From UBA5972 sp002430125 (GTDB lineage: Bacteria; Pseudomonadota; Alphaproteobacteria; Rhodobacterales; Rhodobacteraceae): a DNA stretch of 17,472 nucleotides. Shown here in pieces: positions 7,897-15,655 of the stretch. The stretch is from NCBI GenBank assembly GCA_937892915.1, contig CALBIC010000143.1, forward strand, positions 1 to 17,472. The letters run 5' to 3'. The translations under genes were made by a program, and so were the position numbers. Numbering within the stretch: position 1 is the first letter of the stretch; every line of letters begins with the position of its first letter. Below the pieces are notes generated by a model that had not been told where the DNA came from, made no database searches, and worked only from the letters and a program-made list of their open reading frames with translations.

Positions 7897-8880
7897 TTAA
7901 ACCGTCAAAACCGTCGCACCGGTCGTGGCACGGCCTTCCAGCGCGCGATGGGCGTCGGCCACATCGGCCAAAGCAAACCGCTGGTCGATCCGTATCTTAA
8001 CGGCACCCGACGTGACTTTCTCGAACAACTCGCGTGCCATTTGCTGGCAAGTTTCATGATCCGCAATATGGGTAAACAAAGTCGGACGAGTGATCTTGAT
8101 CGACCCTTTGGCCCCTAATATCCCCACATCCATCGGCGGCACTTTCCCCGAGGCATTGCCGAACGTGATCATCATGCCAAGTGGTTTCAGGCAATCAAGT
8201 GATCCGTCAAACGTGTCTTTGCCAACGGAATCCATCACAACATCGACACCCTTACCGCCGGTAATTTCCTTGACCCGCGCCACAAAATCTTCGGTACGGT
8301 AATTGATCACATGGGTCGCGCCATGCGCCTTAGCCAGCGCGCATTTCGCGTCTGACCCAGCGGTACCAATCAAATTGATGCCTTCATCGCGCGCCCATTG
8401 GCAGGCAATCAGCCCAACACCGCCAGCCGCCGCATGAAACAGCACCCAATCGCCCTTCTTGATCGGGGTGGTGCGCCTGAACAGATATTGAACGGTCATC
8501 CCCTTCAACATCATCGCTGCCCCTTCGTCGAACGAAATGCCGTCCGGCAACGGGCAGACCTGACTTGCAGGCATCACCCGCGCCGCACAATAAGCCCCCG
8601 GCGGCATCGCGGCATAGGCCACGCGGTCGCCTGCCTTAAGGTGCGTAACACCCTCGCCAATCGCCTCGACCACACCAGCGGCCTCCATGCCCAGCGCTGC
8701 TGGTAAGGCCAAGGGATAAAGTCCAGAGCGCTGATAACAATCAATAAAGTTCAGACCACAAGCCCTATGGCTGATCCTGATTTCGCCTTTGCCCGGCTCC
8801 CCGACAGGCCGATCCGCAAGCGTCATCACTTCAGGGCCACCAAAGGCCTCAATCACCACTGTCTGTGCGCTGTTCGTCAT
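7897..8880 (-). CDS. qorA: NADPH:quinone oxidoreductase (QorA type, zinc-independent MDR family)
   Basis: A 327-residue medium-chain dehydrogenase/reductase that follows E. coli QorA along its whole length. Conserved landmarks are GLNFIDCYQRSGLYP (42-56), GAGVVEAIG-like strand residues at 67-75 and LKGMTVQYLFR (125-135). The cofactor motif FHAAAGGVGLIACQWA is at about 148-163, and the SRATQG-type tail appears here as GRATTG. The catalytic-zinc cysteine and histidine set of alcohol dehydrogenases is absent, as expected for quinone reductases. The likely reaction is NADPH-dependent reduction of quinones in the cytoplasm. ATG 8880 is supported by GGAG 6 nt upstream. It is divergent from the glycerophosphodiesterase gene across a 97-bp gap that carries inverted repeats, and leads a probable two-gene unit with the MFS gene. 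Confidence 0.92.
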   Translation of the reverse strand: MTNSAQTVVIEAFGGPEVMTLADRPVGEPGKGEIRISHRACGLNFIDCYQRSGLYPLALPAALGMEAAGVVEAIGEGVTHLKAGDRVAYAAMPPGAYCAARVMPASQVCPLPDGISFDEGAAMMLKGMTVQYLFRRTTPIKKGDWVLFHAAAGGVGLIACQWARDEGINLIGTAGSDAKCALAKAHGATHVINYRTEDFVARVKEITGGKGVDVVMDSVGKDTFDGSLDCLKPLGMMITFGNASGKVPPMDVGILGAKGSIKITRPTLFTHIADHETCQQMARELFEKVTSGAVKIRIDQRFALADVADAHRALEGRATTGATVLTV

Positions 8881-8977
8881 AGCATTCTCCGTTCGGTTTT
8901 TTGGATTTAACCAAACCTAATCGGAAACCTTTGCAAGCAAAACCGAATTCAACAAGAATGGTAACAAAGGAAGGTAA
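8881..8977. promoter_or_regulatory. Divergent promoter region with nested inverted repeats
   Basis: This 97-bp AT-richer gap separates qorA (leftward) from the glycerophosphodiesterase gene (rightward) and must hold both promoters. A perfect 9-bp inverted repeat is visible: TTCGGTTTT at 8892-8900 and AAAACCGAA at 8939-8947. Inside it sits a shorter one, TTTGG-N6-CCAAA at 8900-8915. Either could be an operator. AAGGAAGG just before ATG 8978 is the rightward ribosome site. No regulator gene is adjacent, so the binding protein is unknown. Confidence 0.45.
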
Positions 8978-9754
8978 ATGGCCGATTCACCGATTTCATT
9001 CCGCGACATTCTTGCCACCAGCAAGGTTGTCCCCTTTGCGCATCGTGGTGCCGGACTATTGGCACCGGAAAATACCCTCGCCGCGTTCAAACACGCTATC
9101 GCCCTTGGTTATCCGGTCATCGAAACCGATATACAGGCCTCGCGCGATGGCACACTTTACGCCTTTCACGACGCCGATCTCATACGGTTAACCGGCGAGG
9201 ACTTAACCATCGGCGCTCTTAAGGACGTAGATATTGATCGTATTATGGTGCAGGGCAGCCACCCGATCCCAAAGCTTGCCGATGTTTTCGAGGCCTTCCC
9301 AGACACCTGCTTTAATCTTGACGCAAAAACCTGGCCTGCCGTCGTGCCAATGTCTGTCTTGATCCAAAAAATGAATGCCAGCCGCCGCGTTTGCATCGGC
9401 AGTTTCAGCGAGGCCCGTATCAAAGCCGTGCTGTCCCATCTTGGCCCGGACACCAGCCACAGTCTTGGCACCGCTGGCGCGATCCGTTTCTTCTTTGCGG
9501 CGCTCGCAGGTTTACGCCAGACATTCACCGCAAGCTGCGTACAGTTTCCGGTGCGTTACAAAGGCGTAACCATGATCAACGCCCGAAACCTCGAATTTGC
9601 CCATCGGACTGGCCTCAAGGTGCATGTCTGGACGGTGAATGATGCGCCAACAATGACCAGCCTGCTTGATCTGGGCGTTGACGGACTGATGACCGATGAT
9701 TGCGCCTTGTTACGGTCGGTGTTGGAACAACGCGGAATTTGGTCGGGTGGTTAA
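8978..9754 (+). CDS. Glycerophosphodiester phosphodiesterase (GDPD family)
   Basis: A 258-residue GDPD-type TIM-barrel enzyme that hydrolyses glycerophosphodiesters to glycerol-3-phosphate and an alcohol. The catalytic signature is intact: HRG at 22-24, APENT at 29-33, ETD with E49 and D51 as metal ligands, then the GDPD insertion start at FHD (H64, D65). Later barrel strands are visible at FNLDAKTW (about 112-119), GLKVHVWTVND and LGVDGLMTDD near the C-terminus, the usual end of the family. No signal peptide is present, so it is probably cytoplasmic, unlike periplasmic GlpQ and more like UgpQ. AAGGAAGG supports ATG 8978. It sits alone between divergent qorA and the aromatic cluster 70 nt downstream. 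Cotranscription with that cluster is possible, but no functional link is evident. Confidence 0.92.
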   Translation: MADSPISFRDILATSKVVPFAHRGAGLLAPENTLAAFKHAIALGYPVIETDIQASRDGTLYAFHDADLIRLTGEDLTIGALKDVDIDRIMVQGSHPIPKLADVFEAFPDTCFNLDAKTWPAVVPMSVLIQKMNASRRVCIGSFSEARIKAVLSHLGPDTSHSLGTAGAIRFFFAALAGLRQTFTASCVQFPVRYKGVTMINARNLEFAHRTGLKVHVWTVNDAPTMTSLLDLGVDGLMTDDCALLRSVLEQRGIWSGG

Positions 9755-9824
9755 CAAGGCTGCGCCAGACACCTTGCAACCGACGTCAGAATATGGTCGC
9801 CTGCACCAAACGAACGAGGGATGA

Positions 9825-10796
9825 ATGGCAATTTCCGCACTTGGGTATTTAGGCGTCAGGTCCGACATGTTGGACGATTGGTCAGCATTCGCCGGGCATT
9901 TGCTGGGCATGCAGCAGATCGACCGCGCCGGTAAATCCATAGCCTTTCGGATGGATGATCGCAAACAACGGCTGGTGATCTCGGATGAACCCGGCGAGAC
10001 CCTTGCCTTCATGGGATGGGAGGTCGAAACCGCCGGCGACCTTGATCAGTACGCCGCGCGTCTAGAACGGGCCGGAACCAAGGTTCAACACGGCAGCCGC
10101 GATCTTGCTGACCGCCGCTTTGTCGAAGACCTGATCGTGTTCCATGATCCCGCAGGCAACCGCCTTGAACTGGTACACAACCCGATGATTGCAAGCGACC
10201 CCTTTGTTCCGGGCCGGCCTATCGACGGCTTTGTCACCGGCGCGCAAGGCATGGGTCATGCGGTTTTGCATGTGAAAAACATCGACCAAATGCTGGCATT
10301 TTACCGCGACATTCTGGATTTCCGTGTCTCCGATTTCGGCCTGTCACCTTACCCTTTATATTTCTTCCACCTGAACGGTCGCCACCACACATTCGCTATG
10401 GTTGGCTCTGGCCGTGCCGGATTTCACCATTTCATGGTCGAGTTTCAAAACCTCGACGATATGGGACAGGGTTACGACCTTGCGCAGTTGGACGAGGGGC
10501 GGGTCGGTTATACCATCGGGCGGCATACCAATGATTTTATGACGTCCTACTATGCAAATTCCCCGTCCGGTTTTTTTGTTGAAAGTGGATGGGGCGGACG
10601 GGTCATCGACCCTGATACGTGGCAGCCACACGAGACAACCGTGGGGCCCAGTTTCTGGGGACACGAGCGTTTGTACCTGACCGAGGACGGCGGGCGCAAA
10701 ACCCTGCGCGACATGCGCCTGAAAGCCGCCGCCGACGGTCAGCGCGCCCCGCCTTTGGTCGATTGCCCGTGGCTGTACGGCCAAGGGTATAAGTAG
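9825..10796 (+). CDS. Type I extradiol ring-cleavage dioxygenase (VOC family, BphC-like)
   Basis: A 323-residue two-domain vicinal-oxygen-chelate protein, the length expected of 2,3-dihydroxybiphenyl 1,2-dioxygenase relatives. The iron site aligns with BphC: H145 in GMGHAVLHV, H202 in FHHFMVE and E253 in PSGFFVESGWGG. The second-sphere residues are also present: H188 in GRHHTF, H234 in IGRHTND and Y243 in TSYYANSPSG. An active Fe(II) enzyme that opens catechol-type rings next to the diol is therefore likely. The ring substituent is unknown. The N-terminal domain (1 to about 120) is the usual degenerate repeat without metal ligands. ATG 9825 is preceded by GAGGG. It leads an operon with the FAD hydroxylase (10-nt gap) and the FAH hydrolase. 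Confidence 0.93.
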   Translation: MAISALGYLGVRSDMLDDWSAFAGHLLGMQQIDRAGKSIAFRMDDRKQRLVISDEPGETLAFMGWEVETAGDLDQYAARLERAGTKVQHGSRDLADRRFVEDLIVFHDPAGNRLELVHNPMIASDPFVPGRPIDGFVTGAQGMGHAVLHVKNIDQMLAFYRDILDFRVSDFGLSPYPLYFFHLNGRHHTFAMVGSGRAGFHHFMVEFQNLDDMGQGYDLAQLDEGRVGYTIGRHTNDFMTSYYANSPSGFFVESGWGGRVIDPDTWQPHETTVGPSFWGHERLYLTEDGGRKTLRDMRLKAAADGQRAPPLVDCPWLYGQGYK

Positions 10797-10806
10797 GGCG
10801 AACGTA

Positions 10807-12267
10807 TTGACCGAAGAATGCGAAACTTTTGATGTTGCCATCATCGGCTATGGCCCGGTTGGGGCAACGCTTGGCCATTTGCTTGGCCTGTGCGGCGTGA
10901 AAACCCTGATCCTTGACCGCGAGACGGAACCCTATCCACTGCCCCGCGCCGTTCATTTTGACGACGAGGTGATGCGGGTGTTTCAAGCCATTGGATTGGC
11001 CGAAGAAGTTGCCGCAAAATCCCGCGTCAATATCGGTATGCGATTTGTCGATCCAACGGGCAAATTGCTGCTGGACTGGCCGCGGCCGCAACAGGTCGGC
11101 AGACAAGGTTGGCACGCCAGTTATCGGTTTCACCAACCGGACCTCGAGGCGATCTTGCGCCGCGCAATGCCGTCGCGCGACTGCATCACTGTGCGCCTCG
11201 GCTGTGAAGTAACCGAGGTCATAGATCACGGAAATCATTGCACAATTCAGGTTAATGACAACGGACCTGTCATTCGCGCGGGATATGTCATTGGCTGCGA
11301 CGGGGCGCGTTCAATGGTCCGACAATCCATGGCAAGCGACATGCTCGACTATGGCTTTCACGAACGCTGGCTGGTGGTGGATCTGCTGTTGAACCATCCC
11401 AAACCCGAACTCGGCGACTGGTCAATTCAACATTGCGATCCCGACCGTCCCACAACCTATGTCCGCGGCCCGGAAAACCGCCGCCGTTGGGAAATCAGTC
11501 TGAAGCAGGGCGAAAACACCGAACAGATGACAACCCCTGCTGAAATCTGGCGTTTACTGGCAAAGTGGATAACCCCCGACGAAGCCACACTTGAACGCGC
11601 CGCAGTCTATACATTTCATGCACTAATCGCCAAAGACTGGCGACGTGGGCGGTTGTTTTTGGCGGGCGACGCGGCCCACCAGACCCCCCCGTTTATGGGG
11701 CAAGGCATGTGCGCTGGCATTCGGGATGTGGCCAATCTGGCGTGGAAACTTGCCTTAGTCGTGCAAGGCAAAGCTGGCGAAGGCCTGCTTGACAGCTATC
11801 AATCCGAAAGGATGCTGAACGCCGAAGCCTACATCACCACTGCCGTGCGTCTTGGCGGTTTGATCAACACTGCCGGCACCCGCGCTGCGCTTGAGGCGGC
11901 TTTTCCAACACCAGACGGTTCGGCCCGGATGGAATCAATTGCTCCACCCTTGGGTGCGGGCATCGGAACGGGCAATCATGCCGGTCGGCTGTTTGGCCAG
12001 CCTCGGATGAGCAACGGCGATCTGCTGGATAACGCCTGCGGATACCGTTCGGTTTTGGTTGTCACGGATGATCTGGTCGACGAGGTAAGTCTTCCACAAG
12101 GCTTGCGCCTGATTACCCAAAAGGACGCGCCTGATGTGGCCCAAGAACTGACCCTGCTCGGCGTCAAAGCAGCCTTAATCCGACCCGACGCTTATATCCA
12201 AGGCACAGCCACCGACAAAGAAAGCTTGGACGCCTTGCTCGCCACGGCCCTGCCTTCCCCGACATAA
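10807..12267 (+). CDS. FAD-dependent aromatic hydroxylase (MhpA-like)
   Basis: A 486-residue group A flavoprotein monooxygenase. It has the N-terminal FAD motif DVAIIGYGPVGATLG (G14, G16, G19) followed by the acidic end of strand 2 (ILDRE). The DG motif is CDGARSMVR (D165, G166), and the GD motif is GRLFLAGDAAHQTPPFMGQG (G287, D288), where ribityl and diphosphate contacts are made. The PPFMGQGM variant is characteristic of 3-(3-hydroxyphenyl)propionate hydroxylases and relatives. It probably hydroxylates a phenolic substrate to the catechol cleaved by the neighbouring dioxygenase, using NAD(P)H and O2. It is somewhat shorter than E. coli MhpA at the C-terminus. The start is TTG 10807, with AGGG overlapping the previous stop codon. 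Substrate identity is not readable from sequence. Confidence 0.9.
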   Translation: MTEECETFDVAIIGYGPVGATLGHLLGLCGVKTLILDRETEPYPLPRAVHFDDEVMRVFQAIGLAEEVAAKSRVNIGMRFVDPTGKLLLDWPRPQQVGRQGWHASYRFHQPDLEAILRRAMPSRDCITVRLGCEVTEVIDHGNHCTIQVNDNGPVIRAGYVIGCDGARSMVRQSMASDMLDYGFHERWLVVDLLLNHPKPELGDWSIQHCDPDRPTTYVRGPENRRRWEISLKQGENTEQMTTPAEIWRLLAKWITPDEATLERAAVYTFHALIAKDWRRGRLFLAGDAAHQTPPFMGQGMCAGIRDVANLAWKLALVVQGKAGEGLLDSYQSERMLNAEAYITTAVRLGGLINTAGTRAALEAAFPTPDGSARMESIAPPLGAGIGTGNHAGRLFGQPRMSNGDLLDNACGYRSVLVVTDDLVDEVSLPQGLRLITQKDAPDVAQELTLLGVKAALIRPDAYIQGTATDKESLDALLATALPSPT

Positions 12268-12293
12268 TTGCGAAAACTGAAAGGAACACCCTC

Positions 12294-13139
12294 ATGAAAC
12301 TTTGCTCATTTACCCATAAAGGAAAACCCGGATACGGACTTGTCACCAACGCGGGCATTATCGATCTCGGCCAGCAACTTGCCGATCTGCCAACCTTAAA
12401 GCATTTCATCAAAGCCGACGCCTATGCTAAGGCCGCCGCTTTATCCGGCAACAAGGTCGATTACGCGCTGGACGACGTGACGCTGCAACCTGTTATCCCT
12501 AACCCTGACAAGATCATCTGTGTAGGCCTGAATTACCACGATCACGTGCAGGAAACCGGGCATACAGTCACCAAATACCCAACCCTGTTTCCCCGTTACC
12601 AAGGCAGTCAGGTTGGCCATGGCAGCCCGATGATCAAGCCGCTTGAATCCGACAAATTCGACTACGAAGGCGAAATGGCGGTTATCATCGGCAAGGCAGG
12701 CCGTCGTATTTCCAAAGAAAACGCGCTTGACCACATTGCCGGGTATTCCTGTTATAACGACGGGTCGATCCGCGATTGGCAAAGCCACACCACGCAGTTT
12801 ATGCCGGGTAAGACTTTTGCTGCTACGGGTGGTTTTGGCCCGTGGATGGTAACGGCGGATGAAATCCCCGACCCGTCGGTGTTAAGCCTGATCACCCGCC
12901 TCAACGGTGCGGTCGTGCAACAAACCACGACCGATCTGATGATTACTGATATTCCGGCGCTGATCGCCTATTGCTCGACCATCTTGCCGCTTTTGCCCGG
13001 TGATGTGATTGTCACCGGCACCCCAGGCGGCGTTGGCTTCAAAAGAAATCCGCCGCTATGGATGAAGGATGGCGACACGGTCGATGTCGAAATTTCAGGT
13101 ATTGGGATCCTGTCAAATCCTGTGGTCGCGGAAAAATAG
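12294..13139 (+). CDS. Fumarylacetoacetate hydrolase family protein
   Basis: A 281-residue FAH-fold protein. The conserved core begins at KIICVGLNYHDHVQE (73-87). The metal-binding triad is present as E125 and E127 in YEGEMAV and D156 in YNDGSIRDWQ. GDVIVTGTPGGVGF (236-249) is the family signature near the C-terminus. Family members cleave C-C bonds of diketo acids, decarboxylate or isomerise, always on dicarbonyl products of ring cleavage. Here it should process the product of the upstream dioxygenase. AAGGA at 12281-12285 sits 8 nt before ATG 12294, and the gene follows the hydroxylase by 26 nt. The stop lies 3 nt from the end of the decayed gene on the opposite strand, so the operon's downstream neighbourhood has been rearranged. 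Confidence 0.92.
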   Translation: MKLCSFTHKGKPGYGLVTNAGIIDLGQQLADLPTLKHFIKADAYAKAAALSGNKVDYALDDVTLQPVIPNPDKIICVGLNYHDHVQETGHTVTKYPTLFPRYQGSQVGHGSPMIKPLESDKFDYEGEMAVIIGKAGRRISKENALDHIAGYSCYNDGSIRDWQSHTTQFMPGKTFAATGGFGPWMVTADEIPDPSVLSLITRLNGAVVQQTTTDLMITDIPALIAYCSTILPLLPGDVIVTGTPGGVGFKRNPPLWMKDGDTVDVEISGIGILSNPVVAEK

Positions 13140-13142
13140 ACC

Positions 13143-13809
13143 TTAGCGTCCGATCGCATAGGCCCCGCATAAGCCGAGGGGTTGCTGCCGCGTGCAGCAA
13201 CCCGTCTGGGTCGCGCATAACGGCCGTCAGGCGACCGATCGTCCACGGCTCTGTCAGTTCAATCGCATGCGCGCGAGCGCGAAGCTCGGTGATGACTTTG
13301 TCGCCGAAGGATGGCTCGATCATCAAGTGGCCGGGTCGGGCTGTGCGAGGGTAAAACGATTCCTGAAAATGACCGGTATGAAACAGCGGCTCGTCGACGC
13401 CTTGTTGCAAGTTCATGCGGTGATGCACCAACCGCAGGAACAGGATCAGTTGCCATTGATCCTGCTGGTCGCTACCCGGCGTGCCAAACGCCAATGTCGG
13501 AGCGCCCTGGTGGTTTCAACGGGGCGACGCAACACTTTATTCTTTAGGAAAAGATGGAGTGTTGTATCGACCCGTTGAAACCGCCACACTTAGCGGCCGT
13601 TCATAGGTTGCTTGCCATGTCGCCATTTCCTGACCGGTCAGAACCCCTTTTCGCCGCCCGCCTTCGGCATCCATCACGCAAGCCGAACGCATCCAATTAT
13701 CAATCGTTTCGGCAAAAAACCCCTGTGCGAACGTTGTGCGGGCCTTTTCGATTTGCGTTTGCCGGTCGCCGGTGGTTGGGTGTCGTGGTTCGCAAGACCT
13801 TACGTTCAA
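13143..13809 (-). pseudogene. Decayed gamma-glutamyltransferase family gene
   Basis: Two collinear - strand fragments match gamma-glutamyltransferase. The upstream one (about 13590-13770) reads QTQIEKARTTFAQGFFAETID, a VMDAEGGRRKGVLT segment and WQATYERPL. The downstream one (about 13143-13507) reads GAPTLAFGTPGSDQQDQW, then HHRMNLQQGVDEP. Between them the family has roughly 140 further residues that are missing, and a 79-bp inverted-repeat element occupies the break. The first ~200 residues, including any signal peptide, are also gone; the 5' edge near 13809 is approximate. The end is frameshifted: dropping one G from the four-G run at about 13170 (- strand) restores MRAYAIGR and a TAA at 13143-13145, the expected family terminus. 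With three independent lesions this is clearly non-functional. Confidence 0.85.
13508..13586. mobile_element. 79-bp miniature inverted-repeat element with IS30-like ends
   Basis: Left arm 13508-13536 and right arm 13558-13586 are inverted copies: 25 of 29 positions pair as identical sequence, and two of the four mismatches are still G-U compatible. The 21-bp centre (13537-13557) has no coding content. The end sequence, with TTTCAACGGGGCGACGCAACA in the left arm, resembles the terminal repeats I recall for IS30-family elements, which share the GACGCAACA-like core. Both termini point outward, so this is a complete internally deleted element (a MITE), not two abutting elements. It sits exactly at the internal break of the gamma-glutamyltransferase pseudogene. 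I see no certain target duplication. Family assignment is from memory. Confidence 0.65.
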
Positions 13810-13881
13810 ACGCCACTTGGCACTGGACCGCCGCGACGACCTATTTCATAGTCGCAGGCGAACTTGACTGGGAGTTGCCAA

Positions 13882-15378
13882 TTGCAGTGGCTGGATGAAC
13901 TAACCAAAGGGGCCGATGCACATCTGCCCGCGATCATTGATTTTGACGGATCCCATTTCACTTACGGCCAACTGGAAGACATGGTTGCGACGCTGGCTGA
14001 GATTCTACGCATACATGGCGTACGGCCTGGTGATCGGGTTATGCTGGTATCAGAAAACTGCGCGACATTCGCGGTTGCGGTATTGGCAGTCACCCGTTTG
14101 CGTGCATGGATTACACCGGCAAATGCCCGCCAATCGGTTGAGGAAGTTGAGGCGATCAGGACCCATTCGGGCGCGCGTATGGCCTTGTTCACGCCCGAAG
14201 CCTCGGAAAATTCCGCCGTTCATGCGCGGCGTATGGCGGCGAGCAAGATCGGCCGGCTTGCCTGTGGGGTGATTCTGGCATCCCAAACCTATGAGGTTTC
14301 TGCCGAACCCGTCACAACCGACCCCAAGACCCAAGTCGCCGCGTTAATGTACACAACCGGCACCACCAGCGCGCCCAAGGGGGTAATGCTGACCCACAAC
14401 AATTTGATGTGGAACGCGCGGGTTTCCGGCCAGACCAGAAAACTCGGACCCAACGACACTGTATTGGCGGTCTTGCCTGCGACCCACATCTATTGTTTTT
14501 CGTCCGGCATCTGTGCCGCACTTTATGCGGGTGCGACCATTCGTTTTATGCCGCGTTTCTCCCCGCAAGCGGTGCTTGATGCCTTTGCCGAGGGGATAAC
14601 TATGATGCCTGCCGTGCCGCAAATGTATCAGGCCATCGTCAATCATCTGAAGTCGCTTGGAAAGAAACCCAGCGCGCCAAAATTACGGCTGATCTCGTCG
14701 GGCGGCGCGCCGCTTGATCCGGCTTGGAAAAAGGGCATAGAGGAATTCTTTGGCCTGCCGCTGCATAATGGTTACGGGCTGACGGAAACTTCGCCTGGGG
14801 TTACAGTGACCCGCCCTGAACGCCCGCGCGACGATGTTTCCGTGGGTGAACTGGTCGAGGGCGTCGAGGTCTTGATCGATCAACCCGACCAAAGCGGCGT
14901 CGGCGAAGTGTTGATCCGCGGCCCGAATATCATGCTTGGTTATTACCGAAATCCAGTGGCAACAGCCGAAGCCGTGGATCAGGACGGATGGTTTCACAGC
15001 GGTGATCTGGGGCATTTGGGGGTCGACGGTGAATTATACATCGTCGGGCGGCGCAAGGAACTGATCATCCGTTCCGGCTTTAACGTCTACCCGCCCGAGG
15101 TCGAGGCGATGTTAACCCGGCATCCGAAAATCTTGCAAGCTGCGGTTATCGGCCGTACCGTGTCGGGCGACGAACAGATATTGGCCTTCTTGCTGGTTAA
15201 CAGTCCCCTAGCAGGTGACGAGGTCAAATTCTGGTTGCGTGACCATTTGGTCGCCTACAAAATCCCCCAGCATGTCTTTGTCGTGGATAGTTTCCCGACA
15301 GCACCAACCGGCAAAATCCTGAAACACAAGTTGGCAACGGTTTACGCAGGGCTTTTGGAAGCGATTGACCAACAGTGA
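13882..15378 (+). CDS. Class I adenylate-forming acyl-CoA synthetase (AMP-binding)
   Basis: A 498-residue acid:CoA ligase. Visible motifs are the P-loop YTTGTTSAPKG (157-167), GYGLTETSP (297-305) with the ATP-contacting acid, and GWFHSGDLG with D375 for the ribose. The hinge region GRRKELIIRSGFNVYPPEVE starts at about residue 389, and the catalytic lysine is K478 in PTGKIL. It activates a carboxylic acid through an acyl-AMP to the CoA thioester in the cytoplasm; an aryl or medium-chain acid is plausible given the upstream aromatic genes. I prefer TTG 13882, with GGAG at 13871-13874, over the longer in-frame TTG at 13864, which has no ribosome site; the N-terminus QWLDELTKG then starts as in relatives. 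A debris region separates it from the FAH gene, so its operon membership is uncertain. Confidence 0.9.
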   Translation: MQWLDELTKGADAHLPAIIDFDGSHFTYGQLEDMVATLAEILRIHGVRPGDRVMLVSENCATFAVAVLAVTRLRAWITPANARQSVEEVEAIRTHSGARMALFTPEASENSAVHARRMAASKIGRLACGVILASQTYEVSAEPVTTDPKTQVAALMYTTGTTSAPKGVMLTHNNLMWNARVSGQTRKLGPNDTVLAVLPATHIYCFSSGICAALYAGATIRFMPRFSPQAVLDAFAEGITMMPAVPQMYQAIVNHLKSLGKKPSAPKLRLISSGGAPLDPAWKKGIEEFFGLPLHNGYGLTETSPGVTVTRPERPRDDVSVGELVEGVEVLIDQPDQSGVGEVLIRGPNIMLGYYRNPVATAEAVDQDGWFHSGDLGHLGVDGELYIVGRRKELIIRSGFNVYPPEVEAMLTRHPKILQAAVIGRTVSGDEQILAFLLVNSPLAGDEVKFWLRDHLVAYKIPQHVFVVDSFPTAPTGKILKHKLATVYAGLLEAIDQQ

Positions 15379-15655
15379 AGTCGTAAACAAATGGTTAACA
15401 CTTAAAGTTGATTTAAGTAAAATCATTTGCAACCTTTACGGATATTTTACTTGCTCCCGCCGGCGCCTTGTGTAAAACATGGCGTGCAAGCAGCAGAATG
15501 GGCTGCCAGCCGGAAGCATACCACCCACCCCACCCCTCGCTCCCTTGTTTTCGGCTGGCAGTTTCTGCAAATACGCCCAAACGGCGATTCCGCCCTTGAA
15601 ACACCGCGCTGCATTTCAGATAAACACACCAATTCGATTTTTCGGAGTGCGCATA
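15379..15655. other. Non-coding leader region before the NDUFS4-like gene
   Basis: This 277-bp gap holds no convincing gene. Its first part is AT-rich, with a 7-bp inverted repeat ACTTAAA-N5-TTTAAGT at 15400-15418, a possible operator or promoter element but without a T-run or GC stem to make it a terminator. Its middle carries a long hairpin (separate entry). A GGAG just before 15648 is the ribosome site for ATG 15656. The small frames that cross it have no recognisable content. Confidence 0.6.
15503..15561. repeat. Long hairpin with C-rich (G-quadruplex-capable) loop
   Basis: CTGCCAGCCG (15503-15512) is perfectly inverted at 15552-15561 as CGGCTGGCAG. Pairing continues inward for four more positions (two of them G-U), giving a stem of about 14 bp and a 31-nt loop. 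On the opposite strand the loop has four G-tracts (15524-15544) of 3, 4, 4 and 3 bases, separated by loops of 1, 1 and 5, which meets the usual G-quadruplex rule. It lies in the probable leader of the NDUFS4-like gene, about 95 nt before its start. There is no following T-run, so a standard terminator is unlikely. Confidence 0.7.

Noticed and set aside
9755..9776. CAAGG...CCTTG repeat after the glycerophosphodiesterase gene
   Set aside because: A 5-bp stem with no T-run is expected by chance and does not support a terminator.
13058..13578. Overlapping + strand frames (98 and 128 codons) across the scar after the FAH gene
   Set aside because: The opposite strand carries clear gamma-glutamyltransferase fragments, and the + strand translations match nothing I recognise.
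15479..15655. Longer N-terminus for the NDUFS4-like protein starting at 15479
   Set aside because: The extension is coded by the hairpin and C-rich loop, has odd composition, and the family starts at the ATG at 15656 with a ribosome site.
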